Shown: positions 25,015 through 33,115 of the stretch, one piece after another | Position numbering within the stretch: the stretch's first letter is position 1 | Layout: each line of letters begins with the position of its first letter | Source of the DNA: Chitinophagaceae bacterium | GTDB lineage: Bacteria > Bacteroidota > Bacteroidia > Chitinophagales > Chitinophagaceae | Assembly (NCBI GenBank): GCA_016719165.1 | Contig: JADKAJ010000004.1 | Location: forward strand, 62,001-126,000 | Direction of reading: 5' to 3' | Length of the DNA: 64,000 nt | Notes under the pieces: model-generated | The model's database searches: none | What the model saw: the letters and a program-made list of their open reading frames with translations, nothing else | What the model was told of the DNA's origin: nothing | Position numbers and translations under genes: made by a program

Positions 25015-26292
25015 TTAGTTTTTTCTGAAAGCCCAGCGGATCATTTCTTTCCAACTTGGTTTTTTGCCGTACATCAGGATGCCGGTACGGTAAATTTTTC
25101 CTGCAAACCAAACTGTAAAAATAAAACCCAGGATCAGTAAGCCCATAGAAAGAGCCAGTTGCCAAACGGGAACTGTTCCGGGAACCCCATAAGGTATTCT
25201 CGCCATCATAACAATGGGAGAGCTGAAAGGAATAATACTTCCCCATACAGCAATAGGCCCTGTTGGGTCAGAAATGGCAGCTGTCATGAGTGCAATAGAA
25301 ATAATTACAAGCATGGTGATAGGGAAACTCAATGATTGTGCTTCCCGCATGTCTTCGTTCACCGCACTGCCAATAGCACCGTATAAGGATGCATAAAAAA
25401 AGAAGCCTGCAAGGAAGTAGAAACCAAAGCAAAAGAGGATCAATGGTACGTTTACACTGGCAAACATTTTTTGCATGCTGCCAACCATTTCAGTGGCCAT
25501 ACCACCACCAGCGCCGGAAGCTTTACCAACATTATAGACAATTAAAACAAATGCAATCCACAAAAAGAACTGGGTTAACGCCACCAGCCCGATACCCAAA
25601 ATCTTGCCCAGCATCATCTGGAAAGGTTTTACGGAGGATACAATGACCTCTGCGATCCTGTTGGTTTTTTCTTCCATTACTCCCATCATTACCTGTGAAC
25701 CATAAATGAGCAGTATAAAATAGATAAGAAAACCCGCCACATAGCCAATCCCTTCAGCCGTTTTTACATTGGCATTCTCGTCTTTAATATTCCTGGCAGA
25801 AACCCTGAGTTTACTTTTTACCAGTATTGTTTGTTTTTCTGTATCTATCTGCAGGCTGTCATTTTTAATTTCATTCCATATCCGGTTAAGTTTAGCTTCT
25901 ACTGCTGCAGTAGAACCGCTGCCATATGATTTGTTCGCTTTAAAGAAAAGACTGTCCGAACCTTCTTTCCAGTTGATTGCCGGTATAATAATATACCCAT
26001 CATAGCCTTCAGCATTATGGTCTGCTATTATTTTGTCTGTATTGCTTTTTACAAGTGTGAGTACAGAACTGTTATCAGCAAGGTTTTGTTTATTGATCGC
26101 ATCAGTGGAGAAGTACCCGGACGAATCAATGACCGCTACATGGAGATTTTGCTTGCTTTTTTCTGCGATGAATCCCATCCCGAATATCAAACCCAGGTAC
26201 AGCAGGGGAAATAGCAGGGTTGAAATGATAAATGTTTTTTTTCTGACCCTTGTCAGGTATTCTCTTTTTATGATAATCCAGATCTTATTCAT
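25015..26292 (-). CDS. ABC-2 type exporter permease
   Basis: 425-residue integral membrane subunit. One N-terminal membrane helix (about 20-42, after IIKREYLTRVRKKTF) is followed by a periplasmic domain of some 140 residues. Five or six helices fill residues 180-405, with the ABC-2 motif GSQVMMGVMEEKTNRIAEV preceding the second cytoplasmic segment. This layout matches NatB/YhaP-like permeases. It starts 25 bases after its ATPase gene, so the two form one transporter. The substrate (Na+, drug, lipid or peptide) cannot be deduced from sequence. Confidence 0.88.
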   Translation of the reverse strand: MNKIWIIIKREYLTRVRKKTFIISTLLFPLLYLGLIFGMGFIAEKSKQNLHVAVIDSSGYFSTDAINKQNLADNSSVLTLVKSNTDKIIADHNAEGYDGYIIIPAINWKEGSDSLFFKANKSYGSGSTAAVEAKLNRIWNEIKNDSLQIDTEKQTILVKSKLRVSARNIKDENANVKTAEGIGYVAGFLIYFILLIYGSQVMMGVMEEKTNRIAEVIVSSVKPFQMMLGKILGIGLVALTQFFLWIAFVLIVYNVGKASGAGGGMATEMVGSMQKMFASVNVPLILFCFGFYFLAGFFFYASLYGAIGSAVNEDMREAQSLSFPITMLVIISIALMTAAISDPTGPIAVWGSIIPFSSPIVMMARIPYGVPGTVPVWQLALSMGLLILGFIFTVWFAGKIYRTGILMYGKKPSWKEMIRWAFRKN

Positions 26293-26317
26293 GATAGTTG
26301 GTTAAATGGTAAATTAA

Positions 26318-27256
26318 TTATGCTTCCACTTTTTGAAACTGGCGGGCTGTTGGGGTTCCTTCCACCAGTTTGATAAAAATATCATTCAGGGAAGGAAGGA
26401 TTTCATTGAATGAATGAATAGCTATGCCCTGCTGCAATAAGTATTGCAACACATTATTCGGCGTTTGTCCTTCTTTTATCCTTACTACATGAGAATGATC
26501 AGCAGATCCCACCAATTCGAAAGGGGCGTTCCCGTTTTGAGAAGAAAGCATTTGTTCTGTGCCTATACTAAAAAGATTTTCTTTAAACTCCTGTTTTACC
26601 TGCTTCACGGTTCCGTCCAGTATTTTCTTTCCTTTATTGACCAGGACAATGTGATTGCAGATTTCTTCCACCTGCTCCATTCTGTGGGTACTAAAGATGA
26701 TGGTAGAACCACTTTTTGCCAGGTTATAGATTTCGTCTTTGATCAGGTTGCTGTTTACCGGGTCCAGGCCACTGAAAGGTTCGTCCAGAATGATCAACTT
26801 TGGTTCATGCAGAACAGTGGTAACAAATTGGAGTTTCTGTCCCATCCCCTTTGACAGGTCTTCCACTTTTTTGTTCCACCAGCTTTCCATTTCAAATTTG
26901 ATGAACCATTTTTTGATCTTGGCCATCGCATCCTTATGGCTTAATCCCTTCAATTGTGCCAGGTACATAGCCTGTTCGCCGATTTTCATTTTTTTGTACA
27001 GTCCTCTTTCCTCCGGCATATAACCAATCTGCCCAACGTCATTAACAGGGTCAAATTTTTTACCATCAAAAATGATCTGTCCTTCATCAGGATAGAAAAT
27101 GCCGGTGATCATCCGGATGAGTGTGGTCTTACCTGCGCCATTAGGTCCCAGCAGTCCGAATATCTGTCCTCTTTCTACATTGAGGCTGATATCATCAACA
27201 GCTTTTTGGGTAGCGAAATATTTTTTCAGATTTTGAAGTTCCAGGATTGAAGGCAT
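26318..27256 (-). CDS. ABC exporter ATP-binding protein
   Basis: 312 residues. Walker A is GPNGAGKTT (37-45), the signature reads LSKGMGQKLQF near 137, and Walker B is LIILDEPFSGLDP with the H-loop in FSTHRMEQ. A C-terminal extension of about 90 residues (from VNKGKKILDGTVKQ) is typical of NatA/YhaQ-type ATPases. It is the first gene of a two-gene operon with the permease at 25015. A TAATTTTA box (27274-27281, one mismatch to consensus) lies 17 bases upstream. Confidence 0.92.
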   Translation of the reverse strand: MPSILELQNLKKYFATQKAVDDISLNVERGQIFGLLGPNGAGKTTLIRMITGIFYPDEGQIIFDGKKFDPVNDVGQIGYMPEERGLYKKMKIGEQAMYLAQLKGLSHKDAMAKIKKWFIKFEMESWWNKKVEDLSKGMGQKLQFVTTVLHEPKLIILDEPFSGLDPVNSNLIKDEIYNLAKSGSTIIFSTHRMEQVEEICNHIVLVNKGKKILDGTVKQVKQEFKENLFSIGTEQMLSSQNGNAPFELVGSADHSHVVRIKEGQTPNNVLQYLLQQGIAIHSFNEILPSLNDIFIKLVEGTPTARQFQKVEA

Positions 27257-27357
27257 ATAGTTGGTTTAAAGTGTAAAATTAGTAGTCCTTGCGAAATGCT
27301 GGGTTTTAATCGGTAAGTGGCATAAATAGAAGCGTGAAATGCATTTATAAGGGTGCA

Positions 27358-28923
27358 TCAGGTTGCTTTAAGTATTGTTATTATTTGTTTAGCTACTTTT
27401 TCTCCATCCATAGCTGCACTTACAATTCCACCTGCATACCCGGCTCCTTCTCCACAAGGGTATAGATTTTTAAGTTGTGGGTGTTGCAAAGTAACTGCGT
27501 CTCTTGGTATGCGAACTGGAGAGGAGGTTCTGGATTCTGTGGCCACCACTACCGCTTCATTGGTGTAATAACCCCTCATCTTCCTGCCATAATCTTTAAA
27601 CGCCTGTTGCAGGCTTTTATGAATGACCGGTGGCAAAACGTCTGTTAGCGATGAGGAACGAATCCCGGGTAAATAAGAACAACCTGGCAGGGAAGAAGAC
27701 AATTTATTTTCTGTAAAATCAACTAATCGTTGAGCAGGTGCTGCAAATTTTCCTCCTCCTGCCTCAAAAGCCCTCTGTTCTACAGATTGCTGGAAGAACA
27801 TGGCCGCCAAAGGTCCATGTTGTTTAAAAACCTGTATGTCTTTTTCTTCTACGGTCACTACAATGCCGCTGTTTGCGTAGGGATTATTCCGTTTGGAAGG
27901 GCTCCAGCCATTTACTACCAGTTCACCGGGAGAGGTGGCAGCCGGTGCAATAATGCCACCGGGACACATACAAAAAGAGAAAACTCCCTTGCCATCCACC
28001 TGTTGTACCCAACTGTAAGATGCAGGGGGTAAAAAATCACCACGAACCTGGCAATGGTATTGAGCACTGTCAATCAATGCCTGTGGATGTTCAACCCTTA
28101 CACCTAACGCAAATGGTTTTGATTCGATCAATAATTTTTTGGAATTTAGTAATTGAAAAATATCTCTTGCAGAGTGGCCGGTGGCAAGAATAAAAGCGTC
28201 AGCTTCAAAAACATTTCCATCTGATGTTTTAACACCGGTTATTTTATCCGCATTAATAAGAATATCTGCAACTTTTTTTTCAAATAAAAAATCACCGCCA
28301 CAAGCCACTATTTTTTCCCGCATGGCTGTGATGATATGCGGCAATTTGTTCGTGCCGATATGCGGATGAGATTCGTATAAGATATTTTCTTCTGCCCCAA
28401 AATATACAAACAGGTTAAGGATGCGGTTGATGTCTCCTCGCTTGCTGCTCCGGGTATAAAGTTTCCCATCGCTGTATGTACCGGCACCACCTTCGCCAAA
28501 GCAATAATTACTTTCAGGATTCACCTTACCTTCTTTATTTAATATAGCCAGGTCTCTTCTCCGGGCTCTTACGTCTTTTCCTCTTTCAAGCAGGATAGGT
28601 TTAATGCCTGATTCAATTAACTGTAGCGCAGCAAATAAGCCAGCCGGGCCGGCTCCTGTTATAATGACTGTTCGTTCAGCATTTTTTACATCTTTGAAAT
28701 CTAATGCTATCATTTCCCTTTGCTGAAAGGGTTCATTGATATAGGCTTTCAGGGAAAGATTGATCCAGGGCTGCCTGCCCCTGGCGTCAATGGACTGTTT
28801 TAGTATAGTAAAACCACTAATCGCAGGTACCTTTATTGCTTCAGCCTTTGCAATATATTTTTTAATAGTGGTGTCATTGGCTGCTTCCGATGGCAGCAAT
28901 TTGAGTGAAATTGTCTTTTGCAT
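27358..28923 (-). CDS. NAD(P)/FAD-dependent oxidoreductase (COG2509-type)
   Basis: 521-residue soluble flavoprotein. After an N-terminal domain of about 85 residues comes the FAD-binding dinucleotide motif (VIITGAGPAGLFAALQLIESG from about residue 86). Then follow the family's NYCFGEGGAGTYSDGKLYTRS segment, the ATGHSARDIF motif, and the C-terminal FAD contact YPCGEGAGYAGGIVSAAMDG. The family is widespread, conserved and poorly characterised; no substrate is known. It is divergent from the 5'-nucleotidase genes at 29045. Confidence 0.88.
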   Translation of the reverse strand: MQKTISLKLLPSEAANDTTIKKYIAKAEAIKVPAISGFTILKQSIDARGRQPWINLSLKAYINEPFQQREMIALDFKDVKNAERTVIITGAGPAGLFAALQLIESGIKPILLERGKDVRARRRDLAILNKEGKVNPESNYCFGEGGAGTYSDGKLYTRSSKRGDINRILNLFVYFGAEENILYESHPHIGTNKLPHIITAMREKIVACGGDFLFEKKVADILINADKITGVKTSDGNVFEADAFILATGHSARDIFQLLNSKKLLIESKPFALGVRVEHPQALIDSAQYHCQVRGDFLPPASYSWVQQVDGKGVFSFCMCPGGIIAPAATSPGELVVNGWSPSKRNNPYANSGIVVTVEEKDIQVFKQHGPLAAMFFQQSVEQRAFEAGGGKFAAPAQRLVDFTENKLSSSLPGCSYLPGIRSSSLTDVLPPVIHKSLQQAFKDYGRKMRGYYTNEAVVVATESRTSSPVRIPRDAVTLQHPQLKNLYPCGEGAGYAGGIVSAAMDGEKVAKQIITILKAT

Positions 28924-29044
28924 ACTGTCAGGTTTTTATCCTGAAAAATTTGATGTAAAGATGCAAATAAAATTCCGGGATAAAATTTTACGATTTCTTG
29001 TTGTGATACCAAAATAGTAATACCTTCAAACGAGATCAATAGTT

Positions 29045-29797
29045 ATGCATTCAAGGTTATTTTTTCCAACGGCTCTGCTACTTATTCTTATTGCAGGTAA
29101 TTCCTGTAATACTACCTACCAGGGACAAGCCCTTCAGTACAAATCTTACCGGATTGCTAATACGCAGCAACAGGATTCAGCGCTACTGACTTTTTTGAAA
29201 CCCTATAGTGACAGTGTAAACAACAGTATGAACGGGGTTGTGGGCATTGCGGAAATGAGTCTGGATAAAAAGCAGCCTGAAAGTACGTTGGGTAATTTTA
29301 TGGTGGATGCATTCTATACCATGGCAAAGGAAAAGTATAACACAGAAGTAGATGTTGCTTTTGTAAACTTTGGCGGTATCCGGTTGACCCAATTACCTGC
29401 AGGCAATGTTACAAGGGGTAAAATTTTTGAGTTAATGCCTTTTGATAATTTATTAATTCTTCAAAAAGTGAAAGGCAGTGTGCTGCAGCAATTACTTGAT
29501 CTTACAGCTGACAGGGGAGGCTGGCCAATGGCCGGATTAACCATGCAGATAAAAGATAAAAAAGCTGTCAATGTGATGATAGGTGGCAAACCGATAGATC
29601 CTGACAGGGTGTATACGATCGCTAATTCAGATTTTATCGCCAATGGAGGCGATAACGCTGACATGCTTCGTCCTATTCCACAAATAACGAATGGCTACCT
29701 GATGCGGGATGCTATTTTTGATTATATCAGCAAATTGAAAAGCCAGGGTAAAAACATTACAGCCACCATAGAAAACAGGGTAACCAATGCTCAGTAG
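29045..29797 (+). CDS. 5'-nucleotidase C-terminal domain lipoprotein
   Basis: 250 residues with a hydrophobic leader ending LIAGNSC (lipobox-like). The remainder is a stand-alone substrate-binding domain of the UshA/5'-nucleotidase family: STLGNFMVDAFY, VDVAFVNFGGIR, MPFDNLLILQKVKG, and YTIANSDFIANGGDNADML. The catalytic metallophosphatase half is encoded by the next gene, whose start overlaps this gene's end by 11 bases. Together they should make a periplasmic or surface enzyme that removes phosphate from nucleotides. A TTG-N20-TACCTTCA promoter-like sequence lies just upstream. Confidence 0.9.
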   Translation: MHSRLFFPTALLLILIAGNSCNTTYQGQALQYKSYRIANTQQQDSALLTFLKPYSDSVNNSMNGVVGIAEMSLDKKQPESTLGNFMVDAFYTMAKEKYNTEVDVAFVNFGGIRLTQLPAGNVTRGKIFELMPFDNLLILQKVKGSVLQQLLDLTADRGGWPMAGLTMQIKDKKAVNVMIGGKPIDPDRVYTIANSDFIANGGDNADMLRPIPQITNGYLMRDAIFDYISKLKSQGKNITATIENRVTNAQ

Positions 29798-30725
29798 AAA
29801 AAAGTTCATACGACAGGCTGCATTGTCCGCAGGGGCTATCATGGCGGGTCCATCAATGCTGGAAGCGGCAGCATATTTCAGCCCGTTGAAGTTAACCATT
29901 TTGCACACAAACGATACGCACAGTCGTTTAGAGCCATTTCCAATGGATGGAGGCCGCAACCAGGGACTAGGTGGCGTAGCAGGCCGGGCAAGATTAATAA
30001 ACCAGATCAGGAAGGAGGAAGAACATGTATTATTGCTCGATGCCGGAGATATATTCCAGGGTACACCCTATTTTAATATATATAAAGGTGAACCGGAAAT
30101 AAGAGCGATGTCAACCTTAGGCTATGATGCCTGTACTATAGGTAACCATGATTTTGATGCGGGGATGGAAAATTTAGCAACACAACTAACCCGTCATGCA
30201 AATTTTCCAATGCTGGTGTGCAACTATGATTTTACAGGAACACCGATGGAGTATAAGACTCAACCGTATAAAATTTTTAAAAAAGGAAATTTAAAGATAG
30301 GTGTGTTTGGGGTTGGTATTGAAGGGAAGGGGTTAATCCCTGATAATTTATTCGGGGCCACTAAATATCTTGACCCGGTTCAAAAGGCAAATGAAGTGGC
30401 ATATGAACTGAAGAAGTTTAAATACTGTGATATGGTTATTTGTTTATCACATCTCGGTAATCAATATAAAGGAAACGATATGGTTAGTGATGAAGTGCTG
30501 GCAAAACAATCAGAGAATATTGATCTGATTATTGGCGGGCATACGCATACTTTTTTAAATGAACCGTTGGTATACAAAAATAAAATGGGCAGTGATGTGG
30601 TGGTAAACCAGGTTGGTTTCGCCGGTATTATTTTAGGTAGGCTTGATTTTGAATTTTCCAAATTTTCGGGCAAAAAATTAGCAAAAAGTCATTCAATTTC
30701 TGTTTCACAAAAATCAGGGGGATAA
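29787..30725 (+). CDS. 5'-nucleotidase metallophosphatase domain protein
   Basis: 312 residues containing only the catalytic half of a 5'-nucleotidase. The dinuclear-metal motifs are complete: ILHTNDTHSRLEP (Asp, His), LLDAGDIFQG, TIGNHDFDAG (Asn-His), LSHLG and IIGGHTHTF. The N-terminus (SRKKFIRQAALSAGA) resembles a Tat signal but has Arg-Lys rather than Arg-Arg. It overlaps the C-terminal-domain gene by 11 bases, so the two are translationally coupled. In the single-chain enzymes the catalytic domain comes first; here the gene order is reversed. Confidence 0.9.
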   Translation: MLSRKKFIRQAALSAGAIMAGPSMLEAAAYFSPLKLTILHTNDTHSRLEPFPMDGGRNQGLGGVAGRARLINQIRKEEEHVLLLDAGDIFQGTPYFNIYKGEPEIRAMSTLGYDACTIGNHDFDAGMENLATQLTRHANFPMLVCNYDFTGTPMEYKTQPYKIFKKGNLKIGVFGVGIEGKGLIPDNLFGATKYLDPVQKANEVAYELKKFKYCDMVICLSHLGNQYKGNDMVSDEVLAKQSENIDLIIGGHTHTFLNEPLVYKNKMGSDVVVNQVGFAGIILGRLDFEFSKFSGKKLAKSHSISVSQKSGG

Positions 30726-30859
30726 AAATTTTTTTTTAGAAAAGAAATGGTGATATTCGCCTCCCTGTCCAACTTTTTTTATTGACAATGTGCCAAGGTT
30801 TTTAGTGGACAAACTCAGGAACAACTATAGTTAACACGACATAAACTGCTTACTGACTG

Positions 30860-32293
30860 ATGGAGAAAAATGCTGATAAAATCTGGACGAATTGTTTAAA
30901 GATCATCAAGGATATTGTTGAATGGCAGCATTACAAGACCTGGTTCGAACCTATCAAGCCTGTATCGCTCAAAAATAATGTTCTCGTCATCCAGGTTCCC
31001 AGTCAATTTTTTTTCGAATATCTGGAAGAACATTACGTAAATTTATTAGCGAAGACATTAAAAAGAGAATTGGGCAAAGATGCCCATCTTGAATACCGGA
31101 TAATGGTTGATAGTGGTAACAGCAAGAATAAACCTGTTACCATGGATGTAAGCGGCCAGGGATTTAAAACTTTTTCAAATAACGAAATGGATTTTCCTTT
31201 AGTCATAAATAATCCTGTAAAGAATCCGTTCGTTATACCGGGTCTGAAAAAGATGCAGATCGACCCGCAGTTAAATCATATTTACACATTTGAATCTTTT
31301 ATTGAAGGTGATTGTAACCGGGTAGCCCGCCGTGCCGGTAAAACAGTAGCTGAAAAGCCGGGCACTAATTCCTTTAATCCGTTGGTTATATATGGAGGGG
31401 TTGGTTTAGGCAAGACCCACCTGGCCCAGGCAATCGGAAATGAAGTAAAAAGGCTTCACCCCAATAAAGTAGTGCTGTATGTAAGTTCTGAAAAGTTCAT
31501 CAACCAGTTCATGGATCATAGCCGGAATAATGCGATAAACGACTTTATCCATTTCTACCAGCTGATTGATGTTTTAATTATTGATGATGTCCAGTTTTTT
31601 GCCAAAGCTGAAAAATCGCAGGATGCTTTCTTTGCTATTTTCAATCACCTGCATCAATCGCATAAACAGCTGGTCCTTACTTCTGACAAATCACCCAAAG
31701 ACCTGGAAGGGGTACAGGAAAGATTGTTAAGCCGGTTCCGCTGGGGCTTAAGTGCTGATTTACAGGTGCCGGAATACGATACCCGTATTGAGATCCTTGA
31801 GAAAAAAATGAAGAATGACGGGTTGGAAATGCCTAAAGAAGTGGTAAAGTATATCGCATATAATATAAGTAATAATGTAAGAGAGCTGGAGGGTGCCCTG
31901 ATTTCACTGTTGGCACAATCTTCGCTGAACAGGAGGGAAATAGACCTAGACTTAGCGAAAAAAGTGTTACGGAATTTTGTAAAATCATCCAGCAAGGAAA
32001 TTACCATCGATACCATTCAGAAAATGGTATGTGAGTACTTTGATGTGCCCTATGATAAGCTTTTGCAGAAAACCCGCAAAAGAGAGATCGTACAGGCAAG
32101 GCAGATCACTATGTACCTGGCTAAGGCATTTACCAAGAACTCGTTGAAGACTATTGGTGAACATTTTGGGGGCCGTGACCATACCACTGTTATCCATTCC
32201 TGCCAGACGGTGAAGGACCTGATGGATACAGATGGTGTTTTCAGAGAAAATGTATTGGAACTACAGCAGAAAGTGCAACTGGCTGCTATGTAA
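30860..32293 (+). CDS. dnaA: Chromosomal replication initiator DnaA
   Basis: AAA+ ATPase that opens the chromosome origin. The 477-residue product shows domain I (WQHYKTWFEPIKPVSL), a linker, domain III with Walker A GGVGLGKTHLAQAIGNE near residue 176 and Walker B LIIDDVQFF, and the domain IV DnaA-box-binding signature GRDHTTVIHSC near the C-terminus. Length is normal. No cluster of DnaA boxes lies on either side, and dnaN/recF do not follow, so the origin is probably elsewhere, as often seen in Bacteroidota. Confidence 0.97.
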   Translation: MEKNADKIWTNCLKIIKDIVEWQHYKTWFEPIKPVSLKNNVLVIQVPSQFFFEYLEEHYVNLLAKTLKRELGKDAHLEYRIMVDSGNSKNKPVTMDVSGQGFKTFSNNEMDFPLVINNPVKNPFVIPGLKKMQIDPQLNHIYTFESFIEGDCNRVARRAGKTVAEKPGTNSFNPLVIYGGVGLGKTHLAQAIGNEVKRLHPNKVVLYVSSEKFINQFMDHSRNNAINDFIHFYQLIDVLIIDDVQFFAKAEKSQDAFFAIFNHLHQSHKQLVLTSDKSPKDLEGVQERLLSRFRWGLSADLQVPEYDTRIEILEKKMKNDGLEMPKEVVKYIAYNISNNVRELEGALISLLAQSSLNRREIDLDLAKKVLRNFVKSSSKEITIDTIQKMVCEYFDVPYDKLLQKTRKREIVQARQITMYLAKAFTKNSLKTIGEHFGGRDHTTVIHSCQTVKDLMDTDGVFRENVLELQQKVQLAAM

Positions 32294-32333
32294 AATAACT
32301 ACTGGACGGTTTCAAGGATATTGAAACAAAAGC

Positions 32334-32358
32334 ACCCGGCCGAAAAGTCGGGTTTTTT
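32334..32358 (+). terminator. Terminator of dnaA
   Basis: ACCCG (32334-32338) pairs with CGGGT (32349-32353), with partial extension into the loop, and is followed by six T. It is a modest stem 41 bases after the dnaA stop. Confidence 0.65.
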
Positions 32359-32381
32359 ATTGCCAGAAAAGAAAAACTGTA

Positions 32382-32412
32382 TTGTGGGGAAAGCAATTAA
32401 TCTTTATTTTTG
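32382..32412 (+). promoter_or_regulatory. Promoter of tRNA-Ser
   Basis: TTG (32382-32384), 20 bases, then TATTTTTG (32405-32412): a full match to the Bacteroidota promoter, 23 bases before the mature tRNA. Confidence 0.7.
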
Positions 32413-32435
32413 CTTCCCCTTGAATAAAATGTGTT

Positions 32436-32526
32436 GGAGAGGTGCCTGAGTGGCCGAAAGGGCCGGTTTGCTAAACCGTTGTACGGACTTAAATCTGTAC
32501 CGAGGGTTCGAATCCCTCCCTCTCCG
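32436..32526 (+). tRNA. tRNA-Ser(GCU)
   Basis: A 91-base class II tRNA. Acceptor arms GGAGAGG and CCTCTCC pair fully with discriminator G. The anticodon stem CGGTT/AACCG encloses the loop with GCT. A long variable arm (GTACGGA...ATCTGTAC region) is typical of serine tRNAs, and the T arm GAGGG-TTCGAAT-CCCTC is perfect. The CCA end is not fully encoded (only CA follows). Confidence 0.97.
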
Positions 32527-32527
32527 C

Positions 32528-32566
32528 AAAAGCCCGGTTTCAATCTGGTGAAACCGGGCTTTTTTT
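32528..32566 (+). terminator. Terminator of tRNA-Ser
   Basis: AAAAGCCCGGTTTCA and TGAAACCGGGCTTTT form a perfect 15-bp stem with a 6-base loop and a 7-T tail, directly after the tRNA. Confidence 0.92.
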
Positions 32567-32770
32567 ATAAACATATCAGTTATAATGCATAAGGAAATTA
32601 AATAATTGAAACACTGGTTCTTCTTATTGCATTTTATAAGCCGCTATACAATTTTATCTTGATAATTCATGTAGTATTAGAATGATTTTTTCGGTTAGAG
32701 AAGAAAATTTATACCCATATTTTGATATTTTTCAACTTTAAAAACTGATAATTTTTATTAATACTCAATG

Positions 32771-32802
32771 TTTGCATTTAATGATATTAAATGATAAATT
32801 TG
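32771..32802 (+). promoter_or_regulatory. Promoter of the giant-cargo T9SS operon, with an inverted repeat filling the spacer
   Basis: TTTG (32771-32774), exactly 20 bases, then TAAATTTG (32795-32802): a consensus promoter. Nineteen of the 20 spacer bases form a perfect inverted repeat, CATTTAAT-GAT-ATTAAATG (32775-32793), which suggests an operator for a dimeric regulator lying between the two promoter elements. Confidence 0.65.
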
Positions 32803-33057
32803 AATCGCAGTAAATGTTAATTTTCACATCAGACAGGTAATTACTTTTTCAACTTTCGTTTTTTTAGTAGATAACAGACTGCACGATTAGTAGCATACAA
32901 TAACTTCATTTGCCCAGGGCATTTGTTGTGTTGTTCTGCACCGATTACCTCCTCCCTCAGTGATCATTTGAAGGACATTATCCTGAAAAACACCATTTCT
33001 GATTTCCCTTATCCTTTGCTGCTCAATGCAGTGCTGATGAATTTGTATTGACTGAAC

Positions 33058-33077
33058 CCTTTTACAGTAGTAAAAGG
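33058..33077 (+). promoter_or_regulatory. Hairpin in the leader of the type B cargo operon
   Basis: CCTTTTAC-AGTA-GTAAAAGG is a perfect 8-bp stem with a 4-base loop, 38 bases before the ATG at 33116. No T-run follows, so it is not a simple terminator; it could affect translation or mRNA stability. Confidence 0.45.
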
Positions 33078-33115
33078 AAATTTTGATATTATTACTACAA
33101 ACCAAACATGCTGAA

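Larger units (their letters stand above)
32567..33115 (+). other. Long AT-rich intergenic and leader region before the type B cargo operon
   Basis: About 550 bases between the tRNA terminator and the giant gene. The first 200 bases show nothing I can support. It then holds the promoter with a palindromic spacer (32771-32802), a leader of about 310 bases and a hairpin near the start codon (33058-33077). The short ORFs inside lack coding character. Confidence 0.6.

Noticed and set aside
30823..30832. AACTATAGTT palindrome upstream of dnaA as an operator
   Set aside because: A 10-base palindrome is short enough to occur by chance in AT-rich DNA and no second copy lies nearby.
32887..33105. Minus-strand ORF of 72 codons in the leader before the giant cargo gene
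   Set aside because: Cysteine- and lysine-rich composition with no domain, no ribosome-binding context, and it lies opposite the predicted leader RNA with its hairpin.
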